A DNA stretch of 64,000 bases from Narthecium ossifragum (Eukaryota > Streptophyta > Magnoliopsida > Dioscoreales > Nartheciaceae): contig OY986969.1 in the NCBI GenBank assembly GCA_963920575.1, positions 4,164,001 through 4,228,000 of the forward strand, written 5' to 3'. The translations under genes and the position numbers were made by a program. This document shows, one piece after another, positions 43,595-54,600 of the stretch (the first letter of the stretch is position 1; each line of letters begins with the position of its first letter). The notes beneath the pieces are model-generated. The model did not search any database, had not been told where the DNA came from, and was given only the letters and a program-made list of their open reading frames with translations.

Positions 43595-45986
43595 TGTGAG
43601 GACCTGCCCCTCTATCCCTGTGGCTCGTTGTAGACCACAAGGGCAATTTGGTAAATTGCGCCTTGTTGGTTTGTTTCACACCCGCGTGTGCACACACTGA
43701 CCTTGTATGTGTTAATGCTTGTTTAGACTGGCTAGGTGGACCCGGGATCGGAAGATCCCAGCTCGGGCGCGCAAAAGCTTGCCTTTGGGCAGCTGACGAC
43801 CCTTGAGCAATCGATCGCTCCTTGGGACGATCGATCAGACTCGTGAGCGAGTCGGTTTGTTTTGATCCGGGGCGAGAACGATCGATCGCTCCTTGGAGCG
43901 ACCGATCGGAATCGCGTCGGTGGCTTTTCTGCTTCGCGAGGACGGCCACCGCTGGCCGTCGTTCTCTTCTGTCAGAGGGGGGATGACTTTCCCTCCCCTC
44001 CCCTCACTTTTCCCCCTCTTTCCCGGCTGTCCCCTCCCCTTTTCCCTCCTTTTCTTCCCCTCTCTTCCTCCTTCTCCTCCTTTCTTCTTCTCCTCTTCTC
44101 TTCTCCCCCGAAGCTCTGCTCTTCCCCTGTTTTTCCGACAGCCACCTTCCCCTCTTCCGTTCTCCCTCCTCCGACCATCAAATTGGGTGTTCTTTGGCTC
44201 GTTGGATTCGTGAAGTGGTTTGGAGGCTTGTTGGTGATCAAATCGCGGGGAATCAGCCGAGGAAAGCGCAGCTAGGTAGGGTTATACCTACTGGTGTTTA
44301 TTTCGGGTTTTCTTGAAATCTAGCCGTTGGATCTTGTTGATCCTTGTTTTGTTGGATTCCTTATACATGTTAGAATTACTAATTTAAGTTTCATGTTAAT
44401 CAGTTGAGTTTTGAGTAGGTTTTTATGGATGATTAGTCTCGGATTTCTGGTTTTCTGCTGTTCTTGAGAAACTGCCGGCTTGCGGCGAGTTTTTCGGCCG
44501 GCGAGTACATGATCTTGGCTTTTCATAAACATAAGAGTTGTGGAGATATTCGTTAGCTTTCCATTACATCTTGTTTCGTAATTTTCCGATTTTTCTACGA
44601 TTTCTTATGAATTGTTTGCTGAAAGGCTGCGTTGCAGCAATTAATGGGTAAGTTAGTTTGATTAACGATTTTGATTAGCGTTTTCCCGTTAATCCAACCA
44701 TTGGATGATTATAAACTTTGGATATGTTGATTCTGATATATACACCTACTGGTGGCTAAGTTGGATCTTGAATCCGACGTCGTTTGGGCGTCGGATCGAC
44801 GGGATCAATTAGCCCCTAAGTAGAGGCTTTGGGTGTTTTTGAATATAATATTATATTTCAGAATATAATATTATATTGTGTTTTGTTCATCATCGTTTTC
44901 AGAGTTGCTTCCCATTGCAGGAGTCCGCGGTTGACGGTCGCGGTACCGTCGTAATGCCGGAACCCGCTGCGGATCGGCTGGCAGCGGTTGATAGTACTGC
45001 TGCAGCGATCCAGTAGACTTATATGATACTTGACATACTGTTGCATGCTTTGTTCTTATCTGTGTATGTCATAGTATGCATCGTTGCCTTGTGCATTAGT
45101 TGCATTGGTTAGGGCGTGGGTGATCTTTGGGTCGCCGTCCCGAGGCTGGAAGCTCGGACTTAGCCCTAGGACCGGGGTTGGGTAGGTTGGACCCGGTTTG
45201 AATTGTGGTGTCCAGTCGGATTTGGTGATAGGCTTAGATGACTGGTACACTGGTTGCTTGGTGATTGTAGAGGTCGTGTCGGCCTCAAGTCAGGTGTTGA
45301 GGATGCCACCGGTGGCGGGTCTTATATTCTTTGGTCAGTGTCCGTTCCTGCCTGTAGGGGCATCAGTGTGGACCCATGGCGAGTTGGGTGACCACAGCTG
45401 GAACCCTACGACACTAGGTGTATTCAGGATGGGCCCAGTCCGTTGGGGTGACCATGGTTGGATATGCCTAGAGATCACCGGTGAATGGTAATGGGACCAT
45501 TGTAGCTCACTCGAGTCTGGCTTGAGGGCGACACTGTTGCGTTTCCCTCTTCCTTCTGTGTGGCGTAGTGTAGATCCCTACTGAGCTTAGTACTCACACC
45601 TACCCGGGCTGCGTTTTGCAGGTGCAGGCGTCAGTTCCTCTTCTGTGGCCCCTACCGGGCAGTTGGTCGGTGGTGCGGCGGCGCCTGATGGACTTTGAGA
45701 GGTGGTGATCGTTTACTGCTTTTACCCTATGTTAGTTAGTCTCCTACGGGAGTAATGTTGTACTTTGAATCTTCCCCTATCCGAGGATTTGTATATATTA
45801 ACACTTGAGTTTTTAATCTGAGGTTCGAGGTTTTGCTAATTAATATTGTTTTAATTGAGGGTGTTTTGGTGAATTGCTAGGGAGACCAATAGGTTAGAGG
45901 GAACCCTCGTCGTTCTTTTTCCGCGTTTGTAGGTTCCGGTTCGTGTCGCCCGGCCCGGTTGGGCTTTCGCGGGTTGGGGCGCGACA
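43595..45986 (+). mobile_element. Solo LTR (Gypsy-type), 2.4 kb, inserted in the Copia pol gene
   Basis: Copia coding sequence breaks off at 43594 and resumes at 45987. The insert begins TGTGAGGACCTGCCCC and ends GGGGCGCGACA, giving TGT...ACA inverted termini. The TGTGAGGACC start and GGGCG(C/T)GACA end are characteristic of plant Gypsy LTRs. There is no gag or pol inside. The length and GC-rich patches (43740-44260, 45100-45700) fit a large LTR. The flanking pentamers CGCAT and GCTTA do not match well, so the target duplication is lost or the boundary is off by a base or two. Frames such as 43862-44275 are CT-rich artefacts. Confidence 0.7.
44842..44877. repeat. Two tandem copies of a perfect 16-bp AT palindrome
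   Basis: AATATAATATTATATT, identical to its own reverse complement, occurs at 44842-44857 and 44862-44877, separated by TCAG. It lies inside the Gypsy-type LTR. Confidence 0.9.
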
Positions 45987-47682
45987 GCTTAATACGGTAC
46001 TAGAGGAAATTACAGATCATTTTCCTATTACAGTTGCACCAAGAGATGTTACACATGATTCGGTTCAACCGGAGATTGTGGCGATTGTGGCGCATCAACC
46101 GGCGCCTAATGCACCAACTCCTGATCAGATTGCCGATGAACATAACCCAATAATTCATAATCACAATGATGGTCATGAATCTGGAATATTAAGGAGGTCT
46201 ACTAGAGATAGCGGACCGGCAATTCCAGATGATTATATTATTTATTTACAAGAATGTGATTATGACATTGGGGTTACAGATGATCCACTCTCTTTTGATT
46301 CTGCCATGAATAGTAATAATTCTAAACTTTGGTTAGATGCCATGAAAGATGAGATTGAATCCCTGAAGAAAAATCAAGTCTGGAAACTTCTCGAATTGCT
46401 TGAAGGATTTAAACATGTTGGTTGTAAATGGATAAATAAGACCAAAAGTGACTCTAAGGGCAATATTGAGAGGTATAAAGCCAGACTTGTAGCAAAGGGG
46501 TTCACTCAAAAAGAGGGCATTGATTACCATGAAATATTTTCTCCTGTGTCTATTAAGGATTCGTTTAGAATCATTATGACATTAGTAGCTTATTATGATT
46601 TGGTGGTACATCAAATGGATGTAAAAACTACATTTTTACATGGGGACTTAGAGGAAGATGTGTATATGGAACAACCTAAAGGCTTTATATTGCAAGAAAA
46701 TAAAAGACTAGTATGTAAATTAAAGAAATCCATATATGGTCTTAAACGAGCTTGTAGACAATGGTACTTAAAGTTTAATTGTATCATTACTTCCTTCGAA
46801 TTCACTGAAAATATTGATGATCATTGTATATATCTGAAGGTGAGTGGGAGCAAGTTTATATTTTTGGTTCTATATATGGATGATATCTTACTTGCCAGTA
46901 GTGATTTGGTCTCTTGCATGAAACTAAAAGATTTCTTTTTAATCATTTTGATATAAAAGATATGAAAGATGCTTCTTATGTTCTTGGGATAGAAATCCAT
47001 CGTTATAGGAAAAGGAGGTTACTTGGTTTATCGCAGAGGCATTACATTACTAGAATCATAGAAAGGTTTAATATGTCTAACTGCTCATCTACTCATGTGC
47101 CAATCGTTAAAAGAGACAAATTCAGTAAATTTCAATATCCCAGGAATGAGATTGAAAGAAATTAGATGAAGGATATACCTTATGCTTCTGCACTAGGTAG
47201 TTTGATGTAGGTTCATGTATGTACTCGTCGTGACATTAATTATGCTTTGGGGATGCTTGGAAGGTATCAAAGTGATCCTGAAATGGATCATTGGAAGGCA
47301 ATAAAGAAAGTGATGCGATACTTGCAGGGTACTAAAGACCATATGCTCACATATAGAGTGACTGATCAGTTGGAAGTGATTGGTTATGCAGATGCAGATT
47401 ATGCTAGTTGTCTCGATAAAAGAAAGTCCACTTCATGTTAAATCTTTCTGCTTGCAGGTGGAGCAATGTCTTGGAAAAGCGTTAAACAACGCATTATAGC
47501 TTGCTCTACCAATGCGAATAAGCACAATGATATTAAATTTCCTGTTGTTAATGATAGAATAAGTAGTCATCAAGTGTCTATTGTTTCTATTAATACTACT
47601 TGTATGTTGGCTCATCCCTTGACGAAAGGCTTATTGCCCAAGATTTTTCATGAGCATGTTAAAGGCATGGGTATTTGTTAAT

Positions 47683-47950
47683 GTGATATTTAGTATGTAA
47701 TATACACTTATTTGAGATCTCAGTTAAATATTATGACTACTTTACCTTCTTTTTATTCGTACTTGTATATACATTATAGTTGATTTTTTGTCATATTTAT
47801 AGTTAACAATAGGGTCATATTTATATGACATTACATGGGTCCATTTTCATAGGCATTACAGTTATTGGTAGCCTATGTACTCTATTATTTAAGACCGGGT
47901 TAAGAGAAGGTTATTGATGATATGTACATAGAAGGAAATAGGGGAAATTA
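47683..47950. other. 3' flank of the Copia remnant, no LTR identified
   Basis: AT-rich sequence after the polyprotein stop. A purine-rich stretch near 47895 and 47930 (AAGAGAAGG, AGAAGGAAATAGGGG) could be a polypurine tract, but no 3' LTR follows. The sequence passes into a Mutator-like terminus at about 47951. Confidence 0.35.
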
Positions 47951-48130
47951 GCTTTTAGTACCCTCTAATTTTAAGGTTTTACAATATGCTACCCTCTAGT
48001 CATAAAATATAACTTTAGTATCCTCATGTTTCAATATAGGTCAATTTAGTACCCTCTCGTCAGACGGCGTTAGTCCCCGTTCACAGAAAACCGTTCACGT
48101 GTACTGTTTTTACACGTGATGACATGCGAT
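47951..48130 (+). mobile_element. Single terminus of a Mutator-like element related to the Pack-MULE at 5186
   Basis: The stretch contains TTTTAGTACCCTCTAATTTT, CTACCCTCTAGTC and AATTTAGTACCCTC in the same order and spacing as the Pack-MULE terminus. It then has CAGACGGCGTTAGTC, GTTCACAGAAAACCG and TTCACGTG, which match subterminal words of that element near 6360-6410 on the other strand. The two are members of one family. A GC-rich interior follows (48140-48370), but no inverted partner end was found before 49 kb, so this copy is truncated or its second end is too diverged to see. Confidence 0.6.
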
Positions 48131-49095
48131 GAAGAGAGAGATAGTCCCACGAGCGCCTCCCGGGCTCCCTCTCCGGCGGCAAAAGAAGGTAGGAGAGGAG
48201 GGAGGCGGCGGCGGATGGCGGGGTGGAGAGGAGGTGGGCAGTGAAGAAGAAGGTATCGGAGACGGTGAGGTGAGGACGAGAGGAGTGTTGTGCCGGGATA
48301 GGTGGGAGGGGGGAGGGGGGAGGAGAGGCGGCGGAAGGAGACAACGGAAGGAGGAGCACGGGCCACCTCTCTCTCTCTCATCATCGTATACGGCCATGTG
48401 TATAAACAATACATGTGAGGGTGTTTGCACAATTATACGTGCCTCTTATTTATAAGTAATATTTGTATATGTGCAATTTTTAGCTTGGCGAGGGTGTTTG
48501 CACACTTAGGATTTTTCTAGGAGTATATATGTAAAACTTTTATTTTTTAAAGCTCATGTGATGCGTCTAAGGCAGTCCGTATCAGTTGATGTAATGTCGG
48601 AGGATTTTGGGTTTCCTAATAGGTATATCCAAAGCATATGTGATAGTGGGCCTGGCCTCAACATCTTATTTGCGAGTTGGAGTGCACTTTGGCCCATTGA
48701 GCATAGATTGATCAATATTTTTGCTTGACGTATGAATTTGATTGGACTGGCCAAGGTCTAATCTTATGATAAAATAGCTTGACAGTTGGGTAAATCCCTG
48801 TGAAAGAGAAACCAAGCATTTTCTTAATTCGTTGGGTCATAAGTCATGTTCTACATATATTAGTTCAACATGCGGTATACTATCGTTTATAAACTGCAAG
48901 GAATATAAAAGGAGATCCAGAGATGACCTGTAATAGTAACATCTCAATTGTCTTGGATTTTTAATAAATGGCCTACAAGTCTACTACTATAAGGTAGATA
49001 ACAAGGCTTAAATGTATAATCATATGTTAACATTACCCGTCAATCAGCAGTCGATGATATTTTTTTCCTTTTTTCTTTTTTTTGCCTTCTGTCGT
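48131..49095. other. Non-coding; GC-rich block then AT-rich spacer
   Basis: The GC-rich part (48131-48390) is open on both strands because of composition. It may be DNA captured by the adjacent Mutator-like element. Nothing recognisable was found in the AT-rich remainder. Confidence 0.4.
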
Positions 49096-50577
49096 TGGGG
49101 CTGTTTGTTTTTCTGATAAGTAGACTGAAATGGCTTGATTGGAGTGGAATCTAGTACTTTGAAGTGTTTGTTTCGCTGAATTGAAGCCCATTTCAGTTCA
49201 GATCCAGTCCAATATGTCCCATTTCCAATCAAATGTTTCTGATTGGTTTTTTTTTTTGGCTAGAAACACATTCTAGCCCCAAAGTGGGCCAAAATTTTGA
49301 GCGCCGTTCCAACCACTCATTCCAGCCTTGAATGCCTCGCACTCCAAAAAACGTGACCCTAGCGGAGAACTCGGTCTAGGGTTCCTCTCCGCCGCCATGA
49401 GCTCTCTCGCAATGGTTTCTTCCTCCCTCATCCTTCACGACAAGATCTAGGGTTTCTTCCTCCCCTAACAAAGAACATTGTTATGTTATTATTTACATGC
49501 TCATGCTTACTATACCTGATTTGATCCTTATTATGTCCTATTTGATTCTTACTATGCTTGTATTTCCATGCTTATGCTTGCTATAGCTGATCCCCTACAT
49601 TGTTAACATATTATAATGGGGAGATGATTTCAAATGGTCATGTATAAGTGTATTATTACCAGATTTCAAATTGGATGGTCTTGTATTGTTCGTATATTAT
49701 AATGAGAAGTTTTTGTACAATAGTATACGGGAGTATTTGTAGATTGTTGTATAGGGGTGTTTATGTAATTGACAAAATACAATTTTGTAGATTGTTGTAT
49801 AGGGGTGTTTATGTAATTGACAAAATACAATTTTTGTAAGTTTAGTTACTGAATATATGATATCATCGTGTTCTAATATGTGTGTTGTTAAATGTCTATA
49901 TCAGAAAATCTTGAAAGTTGTTCTTCTCATGTGCACATAATCTCGGTGACAATAATGTTGTTTTATGCAACCTCTTATTTTGTAGTCGGGCTTGGGGTTT
50001 AAAGCTCGAAAACCGTCAATGTTTATATATATATATGATTTTCGAAGCTAATCCATGTTAAAGGCTACTTCTGCTTCTTAACTCCAACTTATATGACTAA
50101 TAAACTTCATTAGTGGAGCAGTACAAAGAATGATGAAAAAATGGATAAGAATATAGCGAGTGAAAAATTACATATGTATATAATATATTACATATAATTA
50201 AAAATATATTTATGTAATTTTCCTAATTTTATATGACCAACTATTTGTAATTTATACATCAATACACTTTAAAATTTTAAAGCTTCAATATACATAAAGG
50301 GGTGCTATTCTCACCACAAGCAGTTTGAGGTGCCCATATCCCTCATTTAATCACCAAATAAATACAAAAACTCAAAAAGTTATAGGATTCCGCTCTCATT
50401 CCAGCACCAAACAAACAATAAAAAGTGTCATATTCCACATGATTTAGCTTCCATTTCAACACCAAACAAACAACAAAAGTGATAGACCATTCCATTCTAA
50501 TTCATTCCACATGAATCACATTCCATTCCAGCACTCCTCCATTCCTTAACACTCCAGTGAAATAAATAGACCCGTAG
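49096..50577. mobile_element. Possible DNA transposon with weak terminal inverted repeats
   Basis: The left end GGGGCTGTTTGTTTTTCTG (about 49096) is loosely inverse to the right end AAATAAATAGACCC (50564-50577). The zones inside both ends share words: CATTTCAGTTC, TCCAGTCC and GTTTGTTT on the left; CATTTCAACACCAAACAAACA and CATTCCATTCCA on the right. A GGGCTGTTTG start is common among hAT- and PIF-type plant elements. No target duplication was found. Between them is AT-rich non-coding DNA. Confidence 0.25.
49739..49834 (+). repeat. 48-bp direct tandem duplication
   Basis: Two adjacent, almost identical 48-bp copies starting GTAGATTGTTGTATAGGGG (49739 and 49787), each containing TTATGTAATTGACAAAATAC. 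It is a recent simple duplication in non-coding DNA. Confidence 0.85.
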
Positions 50578-50589
50578 TCAAGCAAGATC

Positions 50590-51663
50590 TAGTAATGATC
50601 GATCGATGATTTCCTGTTAGACCAGAAAAGTATAAGAAACTGAAAATGTCACGAGAAAAAGGCCAAAATAAATGCTCAGTCAGCTTCCAAGGTAGATTTA
50701 TTAGACCCTGCACTCCTGAGGCCGGCTGGCTTATATAGATCTCTTGCTTGATGAGAACTCAATCATGGCCGGTGTTGTCTCTCGTCGACTTCTCTGCATG
50801 ACTGCTGATGTGCACAATTGCAACAGTCTAATCTCGCTGTGGGCTGATCGTGTATGATGATTGCATCAGGAAATGAGGAGAGGAACAAAGAGAGAAGAAT
50901 GTAAGCAAGCTTCGGATAATGGCAAGAAAACGAATGAAAAAGATGATGAACTTCAACTTCATTCTTTTGAGTTAGCAGCCTTCCTTGAGCTTAAAGGAAC
51001 AACTCCTGCAATAAAGATGATACGTTTCCTTTCTCTCCTCAGCTATTTTGTTTGTCATGTCAGCACTTTTTAACAGCTATGAGTAATGTTGTTCATATAT
51101 CACTGTTGTTTGCTCATATATCAAGTTAAGGTCTGACACCATCAGATAGCGATGATTATGTATGCTCCGCGTCAAAGAACAAGAGGTGATTACGAACAAG
51201 CAGATACATACGTATATATATATACCCCAGCACTCTTTACAAAAGAAGGAAAAAAAGTTAATAAAATCCACCACCTGTTCAGTGTTCAGTCAAAAAACGA
51301 AGGACATCATTTTTCCGGTAGAAATCCAAGATGCAAAATTCTTGCTAGACCACAAGCTATGAGTAAATCCTTTATGCAATTTTCTTGTCTACAAAAAATC
51401 TTTTTATACATAATCTCATATTGATAACACTAAGAACAACGCCTTTAAATAATTCCACTTGTATGCTCTCATGCCACCACACGGTGAAACGCAGACATGA
51501 GGCTCGATTACTTAAATACAGGAAGCATGAAACTTCCCATCTGCACACCTTTTTGTTCTAGATCTCAGCCCAACTGAGAATTTGGGGACTGGAGCTGCAA
51601 AAAACGTTAAAGATAGCTGCATACCAGTTCTCCACAGCTCTTCACTGCGCTCACCAAGTGCCT
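50590..51663. other. Downstream region and probable 3' UTR of the NUA gene
   Basis: No gene is supported. The NUA 3' UTR, read leftwards from 51663, should lie in the right part. The short frame at 50861-51073 has no recognisable domain. Confidence 0.4.
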
Positions 51664-54600
51664 ACCCACGCCCAGCTCGACCCCCACGTAAACCCCGAGC
51701 ACCACTTCTCTGAGAGATGAGAAGAACAAAATGACACCATAAAACTTTTGACATGGATCATGTATCATAGGGCTCAAATGATAACTTAACAGGTCGAATG
51801 AAAAAGAAAAAAGAAGAAGAAAGGTAGACGCACCCTTAAGCCTCCAGGGGCTCTACCTCGGCCTCTGGCAGATGTCTGAGCAGCCATTCTTGATTCCCTA
51901 CCACGGGCAGCTCTCTCTCTGAGTGATATTGTTCTCCCGCCCTGTGGTTCTTCCGTCGGAGTAGTGACACTCTGCTGGTCTGAAACTGCAGTCTGAGGAT
52001 GAGTACCTGGCGATCCCTCTCGCATGCTAGACGTTGGTTGGGGGCTGCGCTCTGAAACTGCGGTCTGAGGAAGAGTGCCTGGCAATTCCTCTCGCACGCT
52101 AGATGTTGGTTGGGGGCTGCGCTCAGGATCAGAAGTAGTATGATCATAACTTTTGTTATTAGTCTTATCAGAACCATCAGCAACATCTTCCCCAACATCA
52201 ACACCTTCACTCCTCTCGTTCAAAACTTCTGGAGATGCAACCTCCACATCACCAGCTTCTTCGATACCTTCACTAGGACCAGCATCTTGATGATGTTCCA
52301 CAGACATAAGATCTTGCTGCTGCTCATCAGATTCGTCAGGCATCAACTCACCCTCCTCCCTTCCATCTTCACCCTCTTCTGTAGACAGTATTATGCCTTT
52401 TCCTTCAGCCTTCGGGGATTCATCAACTACGTTTGCAGGTGATTTAGGCTTATCTAACAAGTCTCCTGCAGTGGCACCTCCTTCATATTGATTTCCATCT
52501 TCTGGATGCATACCATCGTCGGAATCCTTTGGCTCTTCTTCTCCTTCTTCCTTAATCGGCATATCTAGATCCTCGTTCTTTTGGATGTCAACAATAGCCT
52601 CATATGAGGAGTCTAAAGTTTGTACCATCTCCAGTACCTCCATTGGTATGCCAGATCGATCAGAAGCCAAAAGCAGCTGCTGTTTCACTGGCTCGATACT
52701 TGTTGAAGATGATGGGACGCCTTGCCCTTCACCTCCCTCTAGCAAGGATTCCGATTCTTTTAACTTCTTTAGGGGGGGTGCCACATCTGAAGCAGCCTCA
52801 TCAGGAGCAACAGACTCATCTCGGAGCTCTGGTGCTGAGGACATGGTTAGGCGCTTGCGACCAGAAAACTGCTGATCTCCTAGTAGTTCAGATACTTGAG
52901 ATAGAGGAGTTTTTCCATCGTCACTTGTGGTTGAGGTTCCCATCCCGGACATTTCACCATCTGTTGTAGGCTCTTCAGGCCGTTCAAGGCGAGGACGCAC
53001 AAGCCTCCTCCCTGCCTTGCGAATATCAGTATTTGCTTTTGTCGTGGTGGATCGTTTCTCTTTCTCCTCAACACCTTCAGCATTTCCAGGTAGTCTAGTT
53101 TGTTGTGTTGTACCTTGTCCACCTGTATGAACAATATACACAACAAATAGTTATGAAATAAATACACCATTCAGCTTTCGACACTTTTTTTAAAAAAAAT
53201 GGTTTTGTGTTGCTCGATAATACCTGCAGCAGGAGCAGATGCATCGGCAATTGTAGCATCTGCAGAAAGGGTTTGAGTTCCTAGACCATCGTTTAGAAAA
53301 GACTTGGCTGTTTCTTCTAAGCTATCTACTGATGTAAAGTATCCAGAAGTTTGCTCATCCAAGGTACTCCCTGACGGAAGTTGGGAAGCTGTTATTCCTG
53401 CATTCTGGAAAAAATTGATAAAAACTGAGGAAAAGGAAACCCATGATTAAAAAATGATAGTATGAAATATTGAAAGAAGATATCTAGATGTAACATTGTT
53501 TAACAAAAGGCAGCAACGAGCAAAAGGTATCAATTCCCTTGCTTCCAGAGAAAACATGAAGTCTAAATACCAGAAATTCATGAAAGTAAAGAATTGAACC
53601 ACATCTAACAGAGACATCTGTCATACTTCGGGAAAAACTTCAGGTTATCAAAAGCAAAGATGAGAGTGAGACAGCACAATAGGTTGGTTAAATACATAAG
53701 AAGCACCAGCATGACCAAAGCAGATAAAATAATTATGAACTTTAGACTTTAAAATGGAGCAGCATAATAGAGTCAATCCAGTGTGGGAAGCAGTGCTGGG
53801 AATTCACCAACAGAGTCAAAAGCATAATTTTCAATTGCCGATCCTTGGGTGCGGGTAATAATCCTTAAATTTGCAATATCCCGCATCAACATATACGCAT
53901 TGTCTCCAATTTATTAAGTAGTGGGATTCAGGACGTTATCACTGCTATTCGGGATGAAGGAGCAGGAATCAGTTTATAGATGGAAAACCATGAGTACTTC
54001 AGGAACTAGAAATAGCTGCAAGGCATCTAAGGAAACATACTTAGTCAGACAGAGATGGTGGTAGGGATGGCAACAGTGCATGGCGGGGTAAATTTACCCT
54101 TTCCCCAACCCTGACCCCGCATCTTAACGCATCACCCCACCCTGCCCCGATAATGTATGTACCCCAATGGGTAATGTTTATATATGAAAAGACAGTTTGG
54201 AAATAATGGATTATAATAAGGACATATTGAGTAGGCATTAGGCTTAGGGTAATGTTTATTGTTTATATGTAAAAGATAATTTGCAAGTAATGGACTATAA
54301 TAAGGGTATGTTAGTAGTTTAACATTTAATCTGGGCGGGGCAGGTCCAGATCGAGTTTCTAACCCATTTCCCCAAAGTCATCCCGAACCTGTTTAAGCTT
54401 CCCCAAACCCATCCCATTAGCAGGAAAATTGCAATTAGTCACAAATGAGTCTTATGATATTAGAGCAACTCCTTTAGCAGAAAAAGAAGACAAAAACAAC
54501 ATCTATGTAGAGGAACACGATTTACCTCTAATACAACGCCAATGGCATTCTTGTGCTTCAGCAGTTCCTCTTCAACTTTCTTCTTTTCCTAAATGTGACG

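Larger units (their letters stand above)
41430..47682 (+). pseudogene. Decayed Ty1-Copia gag-pol polyprotein, split by a solo LTR
   Basis: Homology begins with a gag start (IPQLNGSNYGAWHEQLEIIL, about 41440) and runs through many stops. A zinc knuckle follows near 42120 (CLFCKKEGHLKKDY, last Cys changed to Tyr). The protease motif RIDSGVAIHVSNC lies near 42270. Integrase is open at 42788-43393, with [23 protein letters not shown] and [11 protein letters not shown]. After the LTR insertion (43595-45986), reverse transcriptase resumes at 45988, with HQMDVKTTFLHGDL and the catalytic LYMDDILLAS. A frameshift near 46950 leads into RNase H (VIGYADADYA), where about 60 residues are deleted between IIACSTN and ANKHNDIKF. 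The end is LAHPLTKGLLPKIFHEHVKGMGIC at 47682. The order protease-integrase-RT-RNase H defines Copia. The element is dead. Confidence 0.85.

Noticed and set aside
43862..44275. 137-codon CT-rich frame
   Set aside because: Low-complexity Ser/Pro/Phe translation inside the solo LTR.
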